The position numbers were made by a program, and so were the translations under genes. From the NCBI GenBank assembly GCA_900553905.1, contig USFL01000055.1:1-8126 (forward strand): a DNA stretch of 8,126 bases, in the 5' to 3' direction. Source of the DNA: an uncultured Eubacteriales bacterium (lineage in GTDB: Bacteria > Bacillota > Clostridia > Christensenellales > Aristaeellaceae). Position 1 is the stretch's first letter. Every line of letters starts with the position of its first letter. Below, one piece after another: positions 1-6,217 of the stretch. The notes under the pieces were generated by a model. It was not told the DNA's origin, did not search any database, and saw only the letters and a list, made by a program, of their open reading frames with translations.

Positions 1-7
1 CTTCCGA

Positions 8-892
8 TTACACCGGCAAATCAATGCCGCTGCGCTTTTTCTCCAGCATCAGCCGGATCAGATCCACGATATGCGCGCCCGCCTCCACCGCGGGCGTGCC
101 GCCCCGGTGGATGTTGGCCAGCACGGTACGGCGGCTTTCCGCCATGCCCACCGTGGGCTTGTAGGCGATATAGGCGCTCATGCTCTCGGCCGTCACCAGC
201 CCCGGCCGCTCGCCCAGCAGCACGCATACCACTTCCGCAGGAAGCCCGTCGCCGATCTGGTCCATCGTGGCGACGCGCCCGAAGCGCACGAAGAACGGCT
301 CGTTCACCTTGACGCCCGCGCCCTCCAGCCCCTTGCGGATGACGGGAAGAATATCCGCCGCATTGGCCGTGACCGCGGAGGAGGACAGCCCGTCCGCCAC
401 ATAGACCACAACCCGGACATCCGGCGCTATGCTTCCCCGGATGCGCCCAAGCGTCTCGGCGTCAAATACGCGGCCTTTGTCCGGCCGGGTCAGAAACTCC
501 TCGCGGCTTTCGCAGGTGGTCTGGTACACCGGCAAATGCAGGCTTTCCAGCACCTCCGCCGGCACGTCGGAAAACACCGACGCCTGCGCGAAGGCATGGT
601 CCGCCTGAAAGCGCAGCATAGTCTGCGTGCGGTAACGCGCTCCCGCCCGGCCCACGCCGATGCGCGCGGGCGTGCGCTCCTTCATGGCCAGGAACGCGGC
701 GGCGTCATGTGCGTTTTCCACCAGGTACTGCTTGCGCAGGTCGATCTGCTCAAGATCCGCAATCACGCCGCCCTGCTCCGCCGGCTGGGCAGGGGTGCGC
801 GCGGGCGCTCCCGCGGAGGGTGCGCCAAAGTCCCCGGCGTTGAGCCGCTTGAGCAGCTGCTCCACCACTTCCCGGACTTCCTGTTCGGTCAT
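8..892 (-). CDS. eutC: Ethanolamine ammonia-lyase small subunit EutC
   Basis: Small subunit of adenosylcobalamin-dependent ethanolamine ammonia-lyase, which with EutB turns ethanolamine into acetaldehyde and ammonia; in the family the cofactor is held between the two subunits. I recognise it by conserved blocks (numbered from the start chosen here): GRAGARYRTQ 81-90, LTRPDKGR 134-141, DGLSSSAVTANA 167-178, FVRFGR 201-206, LLGERPGL 225-232 and NIHRGGTPAVEAG 260-272, ending in a helix and SGIDLPV much like the enterobacterial protein. The 294-residue length is normal for EutC (about 295). Residues 1-18 form a probable amphipathic helix, followed by an Ala/Pro-rich linker (about 23-40), resembling the Eut microcompartment targeting tail. 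Two ATGs compete, at 901 and 892. The GGGAGG ribosome site touches the first but sits 9 bases from the second, so I chose 892; the longer form would be 297 residues. It lies 24 bases after eutB and ends with TAA at 8-10. Confidence 0.95.
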   Translation of the reverse strand: MTEQEVREVVEQLLKRLNAGDFGAPSAGAPARTPAQPAEQGGVIADLEQIDLRKQYLVENAHDAAAFLAMKERTPARIGVGRAGARYRTQTMLRFQADHAFAQASVFSDVPAEVLESLHLPVYQTTCESREEFLTRPDKGRVFDAETLGRIRGSIAPDVRVVVYVADGLSSSAVTANAADILPVIRKGLEGAGVKVNEPFFVRFGRVATMDQIGDGLPAEVVCVLLGERPGLVTAESMSAYIAYKPTVGMAESRRTVLANIHRGGTPAVEAGAHIVDLIRLMLEKKRSGIDLPV

Positions 893-901
893 GCTGTTCA
901 T

Positions 902-907
902 CCTCCC
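902..907 (-). promoter_or_regulatory. Ribosome-binding site of eutC; decides the start
   Basis: GGGAGG read on the minus strand. It directly abuts the ATG at 901 (spacing 0) but lies 9 bases from the in-frame ATG at 892. The second ATG is therefore the likelier start. Confidence 0.7.
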
Positions 908-916
908 TTTGCCGCA

Positions 917-2272
917 TCAAAGGAACACGGAGGCGTCGCCCGCGTTCGGGCCGAGCCGCCCGTCCCGCCAGAAGCCCCACCGCTCCAGCCACCGGGCGAA
1001 GGGCGCGATGGGCGCAAGGCCCAGGGCCTCGCGCACGGCGGCCACGTCATGGTAACCGGTGGACTGGTAGTTGAGCATCACGTCGTCGGCATGGGGCACG
1101 CCCATGAAGTAGTTGCATCCGGCCGAGGCCAGCAGCACGGCCAGGTTTTCGTTGTCGTTCTGGTCGGCGCGCATGTGGTTGGTATAGCAGCAGTCGCACC
1201 CCATGGGCAGGCCGTGGAGCTTGCCCATGAAATGGTCCTCCAGCCCCGCGCGGATGAACTGCCGGCTGTCGTAGAGGTATTCCGGGCCGATGAAGCCAAC
1301 CACGGTATTGACCAAAAACGGCGCATAGTGCCGCGCAAAGCCGTAGCAGCGCGACTCCATGGTCAGCTGATCCCAGCCGTTGTGCGCGTCGGAGGACAGC
1401 TCGCTCCCCTGCCCCGTCTCAAAATAGAGCTGGTTGGGGCCGTGGGAGGTCCCCTCGCGCGCCATCAGGTCCTTTGCCTCGGCAATCAGCTCCGCGCTGA
1501 TGCCAAAGGCCGCGTTGCCCTTTTCCGAGCCCGCGATGCTCTGGAACATCAAATCGCAGGGCGCGCCGTTTTTGACAGCCTCCATCTGCGTGGTCACGTG
1601 GGCCAGCACGCAGATCTGCGTGGGAATCTCATAGCGCCGCTTGAGTTCGTCAAAGCGGGTCAGAATGGCCTGCACGCTGGCGGTGGACGCGTCCACGGGG
1701 TTGAGGCCGATCACCGCGTCGCCCATGCCGAAGGACAATCCCTCCAGCACGCTCGCGGTAATGCCCTCCACATCATCGACGGGATGGTTGGGCTGAAGCC
1801 TGGCCGAAAGGGTGCCCGGCTCGCCGATGGTGGTGACGCAGGCGGCCTTCACGCGCATGCGGGCAGCGGCGTAGATCAGGTCCAGATTGGACATCAGCTT
1901 GCATACCGCGGCGATGACCTCGCTGGACAGGCCGCGACCCATGCGCGTCAGCTCCTCCGGCGGCGCGGAGAGAATCTTTTCCCGAAGCTCACCGATGGGC
2001 ATGTCCTGATACGCCCGGTAGATGGGCAGGTTCAGGCCGTCCAGAATCAGCCGGGTCACCTCGTCCTGCTCATAGGGCACGGCGGGGTGCTCGCAGATTT
2101 CCTTCACCGTCATTTCGCTCAGCACGATGCGCGCAGCCACGCGCTCCTGCGGCGTCTGTGCCGCCACGCCGCAAAGCTGGTCGCCTGATTTCTCCTCATT
2201 GGCCTTTCCCATCACCTCCCGCACATCACGGAAGGAATAGGTGTGGCCGCCCAGACATACGCTTAGCCGCAA
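917..2272 (-). CDS. eutB: Ethanolamine ammonia-lyase large (catalytic) subunit EutB
   Basis: Catalytic TIM-barrel subunit of ethanolamine ammonia-lyase, a coenzyme B12 radical enzyme that deaminates ethanolamine to acetaldehyde plus ammonia. The whole protein matches EutB from memory of the E. coli/Salmonella sequence. Residues known to line that active site (R160, Q162, N193, E287, D362) are all present with a constant shift of two: R158 and Q160 (SARLQPN), N191 (GLNPV), E285 (FETGQG) and D360 (MGCDCCYTNH). VVGFIGPEYLY (325-335) is also conserved. The predicted 451 residues compare with 453 in E. coli. The start is TTG at 2272-2270, giving MRLSVCLGGHTYSF, which aligns without gaps to the E. 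coli N-terminus and has GGGGAGG 8 bases upstream. The frame stays open 49 codons further upstream inside eutA, but that part does not resemble EutB. The first downstream ATG (Met21) would remove conserved residues. The gene starts 5 bases after the eutA stop, suggesting coupled translation. Confidence 0.96.
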   Translation of the reverse strand: MRLSVCLGGHTYSFRDVREVMGKANEEKSGDQLCGVAAQTPQERVAARIVLSEMTVKEICEHPAVPYEQDEVTRLILDGLNLPIYRAYQDMPIGELREKILSAPPEELTRMGRGLSSEVIAAVCKLMSNLDLIYAAARMRVKAACVTTIGEPGTLSARLQPNHPVDDVEGITASVLEGLSFGMGDAVIGLNPVDASTASVQAILTRFDELKRRYEIPTQICVLAHVTTQMEAVKNGAPCDLMFQSIAGSEKGNAAFGISAELIAEAKDLMAREGTSHGPNQLYFETGQGSELSSDAHNGWDQLTMESRCYGFARHYAPFLVNTVVGFIGPEYLYDSRQFIRAGLEDHFMGKLHGLPMGCDCCYTNHMRADQNDNENLAVLLASAGCNYFMGVPHADDVMLNYQSTGYHDVAAVREALGLAPIAPFARWLERWGFWRDGRLGPNAGDASVFL

Positions 2273-2277
2273 AGCCC

Positions 2278-3687
2278 TTACCTCCCCGCTGCAAACGCCA
2301 GCGTTTTTACAATCACCGGAATCACCCGTCCGCCCGAAAGCGGCGCGCCGATGTCCACCGTATCGCCATAGGTGAGCGCAATCCCGTCCATGCACAGAAA
2401 CGGCGTGGCCTTGGGCCACGCGCGCATCAGCGCCTGACCCAGCGCCTTAGCCATATCCTCCCGCAGAATCACGACCTTGGGCCAGTGCGGGGCCATGGCC
2501 CGCGCAAGGGCCCGCGCTGCCTGCTCCACCAGCTCATAGGAAGGCGCCTGCACGCCGTCCATGCAGATGGCGCATTCGCCGTCAAAGATGCGGTACTGCT
2601 CCCGCACCGCCGCCTCCAGCCCCGGCAGGTCCTCCGGGCCGGCAAAGGGCACCTTGCCCGTGGGCAGCGCCGGGAGCGGAAAGGATAATCCCTGATAGCA
2701 GATGGTGCTGCCCGACACGGCAACACTGTACGCGCCTGCGCCGATCACCGTGGCGTAGCTGCGTTCCGCGGGCTGCGCCACCCGGCCGGACGCAAAAAAG
2801 CGCGAGGACGCCACCGCGCGGCCCAGCGCCGCGCCCACATCATGAAAGCGCTCGGTATCCGCATCCGTTCCATAGATGCATTCCGACACGCCGCCGGAAA
2901 AGGTATAGATATCCGACGGCCCGATGTCCGGCAGGCAAGCCTCCACGCACAGGGCGTCATGAAGGGGCGTGCGCGGCTTCAGCCCCGCCGCTTCCTCCAG
3001 CACCTCCGCCATGCGCATCGCCAGCCGGTCCGTCTCTTCGGCGGAGAGGCGTGTCCCCTCCGCCAGCGGAACGCCCGCGTCCCGCGCGATGCGCCGCATC
3101 GCCGGAGAAAAGGAAAGAACCGTATGGTCGTCGTCCTCAAAGCGCAGAAGCCTTCCGCCGATGTCCAGGCAACCGTTGGCGATGGGCTCGCCCCGCTCAA
3201 ACACCGCCATGTTGGCCGTGCCGCCGCCGATGTCCAGGTTCATCACCCGCTTGCCGCTGGTGCGCGAAAGCTCCGCCGCGCCGGACCCCCGGCCCGCCAG
3301 AATGCTTTCCAGCGCCGGGCCGGCTGTGGCCACCACAAAGTCCCCCGCCAGGCGGGAGAGGGCCTGCGCTACAGCCCGCGCGTTCTGCTTGCGCGCGGTT
3401 TCGCCGGTGATGATGACCGCACCCAGGCGAATCTGCTCCGGTCGGATGCCCGCTGCGGCGTAGTCCTCGCTTACGATACGCTCGACCGCCCGCGCATCGA
3501 TGGTATCCGGACTGGTGAGGGGAGTCAGGCGAAGGGGCGCACGGTAGATAACGCGTTTTTCCGTGATCTGAATGCGAGGGACCGAAAATGCCGAGGCTGT
3601 GTTGGACAGCGTAATGGAGCTGAACACACACTGCGTAGTTGAGGTGCCGATGTCTATTCCTACGCTCAAGAGCCGTTCCTCACGCAT
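2278..3687 (-). CDS. eutA: Ethanolamine ammonia-lyase reactivating factor EutA
   Basis: EutA is an ATP-dependent reactivase that removes damaged cobalamin from inactivated EutBC so that fresh adenosylcobalamin can bind. The protein has 469 residues (E. coli EutA has 467) and the actin/Hsp70-type ATPase layout. Phosphate-1 loop SVGIDIGTSTTQ is at about 8-19, the EutA block GAVIITGETARKQNAR at 89-104, DFVVATAGPALESILAGRG at 116-134, phosphate-2 LDIGGGTAN at 151-159, CLDIGGRLL at 173-181, an adenosine-type FSGGVSEC at 263-270, and VIGAGAYSVAVSGSTI at 314-329. The C-terminus (YGDTVDIGAPLSGGRVIPVIVKTLAF) matches the family end. The ATG at 3687 has GGAGG at 3697-3701, 9 bases upstream; another ATG at 3691 is out of frame. 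It is the first gene of the leftward operon, about 38 bases from the predicted transcription start. No truncation or frameshift is seen. Confidence 0.95.
   Translation of the reverse strand: MREERLLSVGIDIGTSTTQCVFSSITLSNTASAFSVPRIQITEKRVIYRAPLRLTPLTSPDTIDARAVERIVSEDYAAAGIRPEQIRLGAVIITGETARKQNARAVAQALSRLAGDFVVATAGPALESILAGRGSGAAELSRTSGKRVMNLDIGGGTANMAVFERGEPIANGCLDIGGRLLRFEDDDHTVLSFSPAMRRIARDAGVPLAEGTRLSAEETDRLAMRMAEVLEEAAGLKPRTPLHDALCVEACLPDIGPSDIYTFSGGVSECIYGTDADTERFHDVGAALGRAVASSRFFASGRVAQPAERSYATVIGAGAYSVAVSGSTICYQGLSFPLPALPTGKVPFAGPEDLPGLEAAVREQYRIFDGECAICMDGVQAPSYELVEQAARALARAMAPHWPKVVILREDMAKALGQALMRAWPKATPFLCMDGIALTYGDTVDIGAPLSGGRVIPVIVKTLAFAAGR
2281..2287 (-). promoter_or_regulatory. 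Ribosome-binding site of eutB, inside the end of eutA
   Basis: GGGGAGG on the minus strand forms the last codons of eutA and runs directly into its TAA stop (2280-2278). It stands 8 bases before the TTG at 2272. No other start codon in this frame has a comparable site at a normal distance, so it fixes the TTG start of eutB and implies eutA-eutB translational coupling. Confidence 0.75.
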
Positions 3688-3731
3688 GCATCGCTGCCTC
3701 CGTTTTTTGCTTCCGAATACCTGTTTAATTC

Positions 3732-3760
3732 ATTGTATATGGCGTGGCTTTAATTGTCAA
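3732..3760 (-). promoter_or_regulatory. Sigma-A promoter of the eutABC operon
   Basis: On the minus strand, a perfect -35 TTGACA (3760-3755) is followed after exactly 17 bases by TACAAT (3737-3732), one mismatch from consensus. The start of transcription would be near A3725, leaving a leader of about 38 bases before eutA. That leader shows no room for a riboswitch or for the paired hairpins used by EutV-type antitermination. Confidence 0.75.
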
Positions 3761-3807
3761 CCATTTTCCCCATGGTTGCGGTTCCCAAAAATATGGCTTT
3801 TTCCGGC

Positions 3808-3836
3808 TTGACATCCTGTATGCTTCCATTTATAAT
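3808..3836 (+). promoter_or_regulatory. Full-consensus sigma-A promoter of the importer operon
   Basis: TTGACA (3808-3813), a 17-base spacer and TATAAT (3831-3836) match the vegetative consensus at all twelve positions with ideal spacing. Transcription would begin at about 3842. The two -35 boxes of the divergent promoters are about 47 bases apart, so one bound protein could influence both. Confidence 0.8.
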
Positions 3837-3868
3837 GACAGTATGTTCTATACGATCGTTGCATAGTT

Positions 3869-3881
3869 TGTTTAGTAAACA
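3869..3881. promoter_or_regulatory. Palindrome TGTTTA-G-TAAACA, possible operator
   Basis: A perfect 6+1+6 inverted repeat placed roughly 27-39 bases after the predicted start of the importer transcript. Downstream placement of this kind suits a repressor roadblock. In AT-rich DNA a 6-base-arm palindrome can occur by chance, so support is moderate to low. Confidence 0.35.
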
Positions 3882-3979
3882 TATTATTGGTGTTCAGTAC
3901 TAAATTGAATGGGTTTTTTATGAAATCAACGAAAAGGGATTTTTCCTGGTTTTTACCTTTCCATTATCTTCGTATCATA

Positions 3980-4000
3980 TCAAACAGGTATACTGTTTGA
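3980..4000. promoter_or_regulatory. 21-base inverted repeat, likely operator
   Basis: Perfect 8-base arms TCAAACAG (3980-3987) and CTGTTTGA (3993-4000) flank the 5-base centre GTATA. The size and symmetry are typical of a dimeric repressor site (LacI, GntR or TetR type). It lies 44 bases before the solute-binding protein start codon, far downstream of the consensus promoter. The centre includes TATACT, which could be a -10 box of a second promoter, but I find no good -35. As RNA it could also form a small hairpin. No regulator gene is present in the window. Confidence 0.5.
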
Positions 4001-4044
4001 GATTGTGTTGGACCCAATCAAAAACATGAAGGAGGAACCCGATC

Positions 4045-5151
4045 ATGAAGAAAATCCTGTGCCTCATCCTGTGCCTGACCATGCTACTAGGCTGTACCTC
4101 CGCCTTGGCGGATGAGGCCGCCGCGGCTGCCGCTGCGGAAGCCGCCGCCACGATGACCGTTGAGGAACTGGTTGCCGCCGCTCAGGGCGAGGGCCAGCTG
4201 TTCTCCGTCGGCATGCCTGACGAGTGGGCCAACTGGAAGTCCCTGTGGGCCTACATCACTGACACCTATGGCATCAAGCACTCCGACACCGACATGTCCT
4301 CCGCCGAGGAGCTTGCCCGCTTCGCGCTGGAAGGCAAGGCCGACGCCGACATCGGCGACATCGGCATCAGCATGACCGGCGTGGCCATGGAGCAGGATCT
4401 GCTCTTGCCCTTCAAGCCCAGCACCTGGGATTCCATTCCCGACTATGCCAAGGACCCCGACGGCAAGTGGATCATGGCCTACACCTGCACCACCGCCTTC
4501 ATGACCGACCTTGACAACGTCGAGACCGCCCCCACCACCTGGGCCGAGCTGCTGGAAGGCGACTACAAGGTCTGGATCGGCGACGTTGAGAAGGCCGCCC
4601 AGGCGTATGTGGGCGTGCTGGCCTGCGCCGTGGCCTACGGCGGCGACGAGACCAACCTCGAGCCCGCCATGGACTTCTTCGCCGAGCTGGCCAAGCAGGG
4701 CCGTCTGATCACCTCCAACCCCTATGTCGAGAACATCGAGAAGGGCGAGGTCGGCGTCGCCGTGGTGTGGGACTTCAACGCGCTGGGCTATGCCGAGACG
4801 ATCTATGAATCCCAGGGCGAGGACAACGGCCGCTTTGCCATCACCATCCCGCAGGACGGCGCGGCTGCTTCCGGCTATGCCAACATCATCAACAAGTACG
4901 CCAACAACCCCTACGCCGCCATGCTGGCCCGTGAGATCATGCTCTCCGACGTTGGCCAGGAGTTCCTGGCGCTGGGCCATGCCAAGCCCATCCGCACGGA
5001 CGTGGAATTCAGCGAGGAAGCACAGGCTGCCATCCTGGACAACAGCATGTATGAGAACGTCTACCAGGTCAAGGACTGGGCCGTGTTCGACGCGACCGTC
5101 GCCGCGCTGCCCGAGCTCTGGGCCGAGAACGTCGCCATCTACATGAACTGA
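4045..5151 (+). CDS. ABC transporter solute-binding protein, substrate unknown
   Basis: Extracellular receptor that captures the substrate and delivers it to the permeases encoded downstream. The 368 residues begin with a Lys-Lys/hydrophobic export signal. Cys17 in LLGC fits a relaxed lipobox (lipid anchor), while SALA-D (cut after Ala22) would suit signal peptidase I, so either anchored or free is possible. An Ala-rich linker (25-36) follows. The body looks like the family of single-domain-pair binding proteins used for spermidine/putrescine, thiamine, ferric iron and 2-aminoethylphosphonate: ADADIGDIGISM (99-110), APTTWAELLEGDYKVWIGD (162-180) and GEVGVAVVWDFNALGY (234-249). No adjacent Tyr-Tyr pair typical of ferric-binding members is seen. 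Ten Trp residues are present, which could suit an amine ligand, but this is only suggestive. The ATG has GGAGG 9 bases upstream. First gene of the importer operon, separated from the rest by hairpins. Confidence 0.88.
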   Translation: MKKILCLILCLTMLLGCTSALADEAAAAAAAEAAATMTVEELVAAAQGEGQLFSVGMPDEWANWKSLWAYITDTYGIKHSDTDMSSAEELARFALEGKADADIGDIGISMTGVAMEQDLLLPFKPSTWDSIPDYAKDPDGKWIMAYTCTTAFMTDLDNVETAPTTWAELLEGDYKVWIGDVEKAAQAYVGVLACAVAYGGDETNLEPAMDFFAELAKQGRLITSNPYVENIEKGEVGVAVVWDFNALGYAETIYESQGEDNGRFAITIPQDGAAASGYANIINKYANNPYAAMLAREIMLSDVGQEFLALGHAKPIRTDVEFSEEAQAAILDNSMYENVYQVKDWAVFDATVAALPELWAENVAIYMN

Positions 5152-5167
5152 TCACAGGCCTCTCTCT

Positions 5168-5199
5168 GCCCGCCGGCGCGCCCAGGCCTGCCGGCGGGC
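5168..5199 (+). repeat. GC-rich hairpin after the solute-binding protein gene
   Basis: A perfect 10-base-pair stem (GCCCGCCGGC with GCCGGCGGGC) with a 12-base loop, 16 bases after the stop codon. It is followed by TTATCTG rather than a run of T, so it is a poor terminator by itself. It could protect the 3' end of the upstream message. Confidence 0.6.
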
Positions 5200-5207
5200 T
5201 TATCTGA

Positions 5208-5254
5208 AAAAGGGGCGGCGCCCGCACCGCTTCGGCCGCGGAGCCGCCCCTTTT
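5208..5254 (+). terminator. Intra-operon terminator or attenuator
   Basis: A 12-base-pair stem pairs AAAAGGGGCGGC (5208-5219) with GCCGCCCCTTTT (5243-5254), with a possible inner CCGC/GCGG stem in the loop. The 3' T run and 5' A run give it an intrinsic-terminator shape, possibly working in both directions, though the T run is only four. It probably stops part of the transcripts so that more binding protein than membrane complex is made. From 5255 to 5336 I see no gene and no clear promoter. Confidence 0.6.
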
Positions 5255-5336
5255 CCCGCCCAAGCGGCTTTCCACATTCTGGACGCCTGCAGGGGCCGCG
5301 CGAAAGCTGACTGGCGCATGGCGCCATCCTCACATC

Positions 5337-5345
5337 GGAAGGGGG
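5337..5345 (+). promoter_or_regulatory. Ribosome-binding site of the first permease; decides the start
   Basis: GGAAGGGGG ends 8 bases before the TTG at 5354. The upstream in-frame ATG at 5318 has no purine-rich site at a usable distance. A very similar AGAAGGGGGCT precedes the second permease at a matching distance. Confidence 0.6.
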
Positions 5346-5353
5346 CTACCCGC

Positions 5354-6217
5354 TTGAAAAGGAAGCGGAAGCTTAACGGCTTTTATCTATCCACGATGGG
5401 CATCTTTCTGCTGTTCATCCTGGCGTTTATGGCGTTGCCGGTCATCAGTCTGGTTTCATCGGCGCTCACATCCCAGGCGACGCAGACCTTCTCCTTTGAA
5501 AACTTTGAAAACATCTTCACCAGTGCCTATTATGCGCAGAGCTTCGGCAACAGCCTCAAGCTCTCGCTTCAATGCAGCATTTACGGTATCATCATTGCGC
5601 TGTTCTGCTCCTATGCCATCACGCGCTTCGTATCCGAGCGCACACAGAACAACCTCCTGGTCATCGTCAACATGACCTCCAACTTCGCGGGCCTCCCGCT
5701 GGGCTTTGCCCTGACCCTGATGCTGGGCACCACCGGCGTTTTCGTCATCCTGCTCCAGCAGATGGGCATCGACATCACCCAGAACTTCTCCATCTATTCC
5801 GTGCAGGGCCTGGTCATCGCCTATACGTATTTCCAGGTGCCGCTGGGCATCATGCTACTCTACCCCATCTACCGCGGCATCCGGGACGACTGGAAGGAGG
5901 CCGCCTCCATCCTGGGCGCTTCCAATGTGCAGTTCTGGCTGCGCATCGGCATTCCGGCCATTCTGCCCAGCATCCTGTCCACCTTCACGGTGCTCTTTGC
6001 CAACGCCATGGGCGCCTACGCCACCGCCTATTATCTGGTATCGTCCAGCTACAATATCGTACCCATCCGCATCAGCGCCCTGATGAGCGGCGACGTGCGC
6101 ACCAAGCCGGAGCTGGGCAGCGCCCTGGCCGTTACGCTGGCGCTGGTGCTGATCGTAGCCATGCTGCTCAATGACTGGGCGTCCCGCGTGGCGAGCAGAA
6201 GGGGGCTGAAATCATGA
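5354..6217 (+). CDS. ABC transporter permease, first membrane subunit
   Basis: Integral membrane subunit of the importer. From the TTG start the protein is 287 residues (MKRKRKLNGFYLSTMG...), with a basic N-terminus and about six membrane segments near 14-37, 69-90, 101-134, 152-172, 204-230 and 256-276. The EAA coupling loop that docks on the ATPase is clear: EAASILGAS at 182-190, followed by IGIPAILPSI (198-207). Charged loops and a Lys/Arg-rich C-terminus suggest cytoplasmic ends. The type is that of binding-protein-dependent permeases of the spermidine/iron/aminoethylphosphonate group. TTG at 5354 is preferred over ATG at 5318 because of its ribosome site; the longer form would add 12 non-hydrophobic residues. 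Its last four bases (ATGA, 6214-6217) overlap the next gene, so translation is probably coupled. Confidence 0.9.
   Translation: MKRKRKLNGFYLSTMGIFLLFILAFMALPVISLVSSALTSQATQTFSFENFENIFTSAYYAQSFGNSLKLSLQCSIYGIIIALFCSYAITRFVSERTQNNLLVIVNMTSNFAGLPLGFALTLMLGTTGVFVILLQQMGIDITQNFSIYSVQGLVIAYTYFQVPLGIMLLYPIYRGIRDDWKEAASILGASNVQFWLRIGIPAILPSILSTFTVLFANAMGAYATAYYLVSSSYNIVPIRISALMSGDVRTKPELGSALAVTLALVLIVAMLLNDWASRVASRRGLKS

Larger units (their letters stand above)
3843..4044 (+). other. Long AT-rich leader of the importer transcript
   Basis: About 200 bases separate the predicted transcription start from the solute-binding protein start codon. The stretch is markedly more AT-rich than the genes. It holds two palindromes (3869-3881 and 3980-4000), a weak GATTG/CAATC hairpin (4001-4019) just before the ribosome site, and GGAGG at 4031-4035. 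I recognise no riboswitch class and no convincing leader peptide. Together with 3688-3842, which carries the two divergent promoters, this accounts for the gene-free region. Confidence 0.55.

Noticed and set aside
71..2188. A 705-codon open frame on the plus strand opposite eutB and eutC
   Set aside because: The other strand encodes clear EutB and EutC. The antisense product is rich in His, Arg, Gly and Ala without family features, as expected from GC-rich codon use on the real strand.
2842..3642. A 266-codon open frame on the plus strand opposite eutA
   Set aside because: It is a shadow of eutA, with basic low-complexity composition and no motif.
3688..3725. Cobalamin riboswitch or EutV (ANTAR) antitermination site before eutA
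   Set aside because: The predicted eut leader is about 38 bases with no paired hairpins, too short for either.
3761..3796. CCAT...ATGG imperfect dyad between the two divergent promoters
   Set aside because: The arms match only at their ends; there is not enough symmetry to propose an operator.
3935..3955. A small AGGGA/TTCCT hairpin followed by T-rich sequence in the leader
   Set aside because: The stem is only five pairs including one G-U, too weak to call an attenuator.
3920..4000. A 26-codon frame in the importer leader that ends within the inverted repeat
   Set aside because: It has no proper ribosome site, and its mixed composition gives no sign of an attenuation peptide such as runs of one amino acid.
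4087..4980. A 297-codon open frame on the minus strand opposite the solute-binding protein gene
   Set aside because: It is a Gly/Val/His-rich shadow of a strongly codon-biased gene, with no recognisable domain.
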